DNA of 64,000 nucleotides, taken from the NCBI GenBank assembly GCA_963580285.1, contig OY757026.1:49203143-49267142 (forward strand), read 5' to 3'. Both the position numbers and the translations under genes were made by a program. Below the pieces are notes generated by a model that was not told the origin of the DNA, did no database searches, and worked only from the letters and a program-made list of their open reading frames with translations. The DNA is from Lucinisca nassula (lineage: Eukaryota; Mollusca; Bivalvia; Lucinida; Lucinidae). Positions within the stretch are counted from its first letter, which is position 1. Each line of letters begins with the position of its first letter. Shown one piece after another: positions 61,187 to 64,000 of the stretch.

Positions 61187-62812
61187 AAACCGCGTGACGA
61201 TTTATATACCGTGAATGACGGCGTTTGTTCACGAGGATGCACGCAGAACATGCACACACGCATGCATGCATGCACGCATTGTTAGAAAATTAATGTAATT
61301 AATGTAGAGTCTGATCCGGCACAGTTTAAGGTCACACACATCAGTCGTTATTAAGCGTTTTATTGGCTTGAGGGTCTTGATCAGACGCAGCATTGGATAA
61401 TGCAGCAATGGTGGTATTGTACATATTGCCTTCATTGAAGTATCTGATCAGATGCAACGAAAGGTTATAAAGAAATATTATCAATGTAATTATTATCTAT
61501 TGTCAAAGGCTCGGATCAGACGTCACGTGCGTCTTTATGCACTGTTTTTAACGATCGTGTGGTTCCAAACGAAATTTGAGGGTGTACCTTGTGCTCGCCG
61601 GTCCAGTATGCAGGACTTGAGCGGCTACACTGTACTCGCCGTTGGTTGTCAAAACTGTACACTTTATTCGTCATCGGTTGACAAGGTAATGAGTACCCAG
61701 CATATACTGCTGGTTGTCAGTACGATTGAGTATCCTTCACTCGTCGATTGCAGTGTATCGTTGAGTGACCAGTTTCAGTGACTGTAAGCACTTTCTTTTG
61801 TATAATGATTAAACGCCATACAAATAAATGCATTTTATCTTTTGTTTGTTTTATTCCCTTTCCATCCTGACAAATTTGGTTTTCAAAACATCAATAGTGC
61901 GTTGGAGGCAGCCATTGCTTTGACCTACATATTTCAAAACCGGAAATTACAACTGACCAGAATCGATGACCTTTGAACTTTGCCTCATGGTACAGTGACA
62001 GTGCGAAATTATGTATTGAAAATGTTGTGATGGTTAAAACAACATTACTAGAAACTGTTAACTGCCAAAGAACATATTCACAAATTGTATAATAAATAAT
62101 CAAATTGATTTACTTTTCAGCTTGTCCGGGACACACAAATCCATCATGCCATTTTTCAACCCTTTGCTTGTAGCAATATATGAGATATATTCATTGTTTT
62201 CGTAGGGGTATGTAACACTGGGTACACATTTTTATGATGAAAGAAACCCAGTGCTTTTATTAGTCACCACAGCTTTTTGCGGCTTCATCCGAAAAAGCAG
62301 TGGGAGCTAAACTAAAGCAAGGTATGTATTTCACTTTTGAACTGCAAGGCAAAGACAAAAGTTAAGCACTGGCATCAATTTTTGGGCAGTCCCTGTAGAT
62401 AAAAAAATGGAAGCTGACTCCAGCAGGTCTTGTGACTTGAAGAAGTAGAAGACAGAAAATGTTGTGATGGGGAAAATATTTTAAAGAAAATAAACTATTG
62501 CTTATGGGAGGCACATCAATACATATTAAAAACGGTATTCAGAAAAAAACAGCCAAAATATGCGAGGAGATATAAATTTATTTTTAACTGAAATCTTTGA
62601 ACATAATTTGTCGATGTTTTTGGTAGAAATGAAAGGTCATTATTTATACTTTTAACAACTGGATGTGATGACGTCACAGGATTCATTACTAAGAAAATTC
62701 CGCGAGGGAACTAATTGTCACCGAAACAGGTCAGTCACCATTTCTGGGCCTCCTACGATACTCCTATCAGAGTACCATCGAGCGACCCGTCGCTGTGATT
62801 ATATGACGTTGA
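61187..62812. other. No gene supported
   Basis: 61247-61275 is a GCATGCATGCACGC run. 61305-61400 and 61505-61550 hold weak P-like words (GATCAGACG). A 109-codon frame (61452-61781) is followed by AATAAA at 61823 but has no domain or splice support. 61850-62812 is AT-rich and unassigned. Confidence 0.4.
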
Positions 62813-62945
62813 TGCACTTATTTTTTTTTCTTGTTTCTGCTTTGGAGTGTGCAGATTATGGGTACTCGGCCTCACAGAGTGACAGGGTTCTAATGTGAGG
62901 GCGCGGTCCGTGTCCTGGGCAGAAATAAGAAACGATATCAAACTT
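62813..62945. mobile_element. H hairpin, diverged
   Basis: TTGTTTCTGCTTTGGAGTG faces CTGGGCAGAAATAAGAAACG, with TATGGGTACTCGGCCTC and GGGTTCTAATGTGAGG between. The inner stem is mostly decayed. Confidence 0.45.
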
Positions 62946-63916
62946 TTCCACTGTCATTTATAGCCATGTGTTTCATTAGAAAACATTATAACTGTGATAG
63001 CGCATTTTAAGTTTGCGCACTTGGGGTTCAAAGAGATGATTTCAATATTTTAGAATTTAAAAGTTTCCGTATTAAACTGTGTATTTAAAAGTTTGTCTAA
63101 AATATGGTAAGCTAATGTCTTAAATGTCGTAAGATTTTGGTGCACTGACGAGGCTATATCCCCCCACACACACATGTATCCGATTGCAACGTCGTGACGT
63201 CAACTTTACGTTGACGTCATAGCTGACGTCGAATATCCGTTGATATACCGCTCGCTTGCACCACTTCTAATGATCTGTGTACGCAGGTTGGCCGTGCAAT
63301 GAGGGGTGGCTAATGATTAGATGAATGCTACACAACCCTCCATTTGCGCGGGCATGGCATCACACATCAGGGAGGAAGTTTAGGTGTGCAGAGATTATTA
63401 TAACATATTTATTAGATCTATTTTCAGACGGTTATATCGCATATCGGCTTTGTCGCCTACACCTCATGGGCCAGCTTTAGACGGCTATGTGACCCCAAAC
63501 CCTAATGGGTAGAGGGTAGTCAGCTAAACTGTCTTGACTGTGTCTGCAGTTGTCACTTGTACTAGTATACACTGAATGTACTAATGTACGACACTGAAAA
63601 ATTAGCACTTTGAAAGTAGTCAATTAGAGTCTTAATCTTATTGCGTGTGTTCAAAAGCAGTAATGAATGTGAAACACCGGTTGCGACCTGTAGCGTAAAC
63701 TTGAGCACAACTTGATTTTCGAATCTACTAAAAATAAGATAATGAACCGAAAGAAATAAAAATATAAATACGGTTGAAGTACGGGAAGACTCAAGTACTC
63801 AAAATAAATCAAATCACTGAGAGTACTGGTGGGTCGATTGTCTTTGATTGTAAGTTGAGCAATTAGTCCTGAACTGAGAATTGAGCTTTTGTTTAACCAT
63901 TAAATTCCAGTATTTT
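62946..63916. other. No gene recognised
   Basis: AT-rich. 63190-63230 has three GACGTC words in 40 bp (GTGACGTCAA, TTGACGTCAT, CTGACGTCGA). Confidence 0.45.
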
Positions 63917-63985
63917 TAAGCACGCAGTGTTGACCTCATCAGATGCCGCGTTATGTGGCGTCTGATTAGATATCCACTGTTTGTC
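63917..63985. mobile_element. P-family palindrome, diverged
   Basis: TAAGCACGCAGTGTTGACC, CATCAGATGCCGCG facing TGTGGCGTCTGATTAG, ATATCCACTGTTTGTC. Lies at the window end. Confidence 0.55.
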
Positions 63986-64000
63986 AATGTTCCAATGCAC

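Noticed and set aside
61452..61781. 109-codon frame followed by AATAAA as a gene
   Set aside because: No domain, no splice support and P-like repeat words nearby; left as unassigned.

Overview
The window looks like non-coding, repeat-dense metazoan nuclear DNA, most likely from a marine bivalve or a close relative. The reasons are: no long open reading frames except a decayed mariner transposase; many tRNA-derived SINEs with box A/B heads and target-site duplications; dozens of short hairpin (MITE-like) elements; microsatellites, long homopolymer runs and HOR-type satellite. The taxon is an inference from repeat style, not from a marker gene. I see no rRNA, no functional tRNA gene, no CRISPR array, no bacterial operon and no viral gene. 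Family letters used here (A, B, C, D, S, H1, H2, P, K, F, G) are my own labels.

Layout. 1-16 kb: SINEs A, B, C and D (several with perfect 10-15 bp target-site duplications), H1/H2/P hairpin elements, a 184-bp tandem repeat, a CCGG-rich degenerate block (4.4-5.3 kb) and a GAA microsatellite. 16.4-18.9 kb: a 2.5-kb non-coding element with internal repeats. 20.7-23.3 kb: a hairpin-array repeat, then a mariner element (21616-22897) with identical 36-bp inverted termini and TA duplication; its transposase needs only three corrections. 23.8-30.6 kb: more SINEs and MITEs, including insertions made only of a SINE 3' tail. 30.6-45.9 kb: a large satellite region. A diverged monomer of about 150 bp builds a 3.71-kb higher-order unit (three copies, each carrying the same older MITEs and an 840-bp foldback) followed by a 1.77-kb higher-order unit (two copies). 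46-56 kb: SINE S copies, H1/H2 elements, an inverted MITE pair with 226/236-bp arms (50516-51036), and a 1.9-kb element with inverted termini and 150-175-bp internal repeats. 56.7-61.2 kb: a segmental duplication (56756-58554 and 59269-61186) that may carry a small multi-exon gene. It holds a 58-nt exon, itself tandemly duplicated, with good splice sites, joining in frame to a conserved terminal exon ending at the same stop. 61.2-64 kb: little recognisable.

How the parts relate. The window mostly records transposon activity. SINE families A, B, D and S, and the tail-only insertions, share a 3' core (a GACG/GACGT-TAAAC-CAAA type end), which suggests they use one LINE's reverse transcriptase; no such LINE is present here. 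H1 and H2 share CAT(C/T)ACG termini and a central near-perfect stem, so they probably share one transposase, also absent. The nesting of one family inside another gives a relative age order: H elements are both older and younger than SINE A. Possible host genes are limited to the exon set at 57.8-61.2 kb and a candidate TATA promoter at 56.1 kb, both at low confidence.
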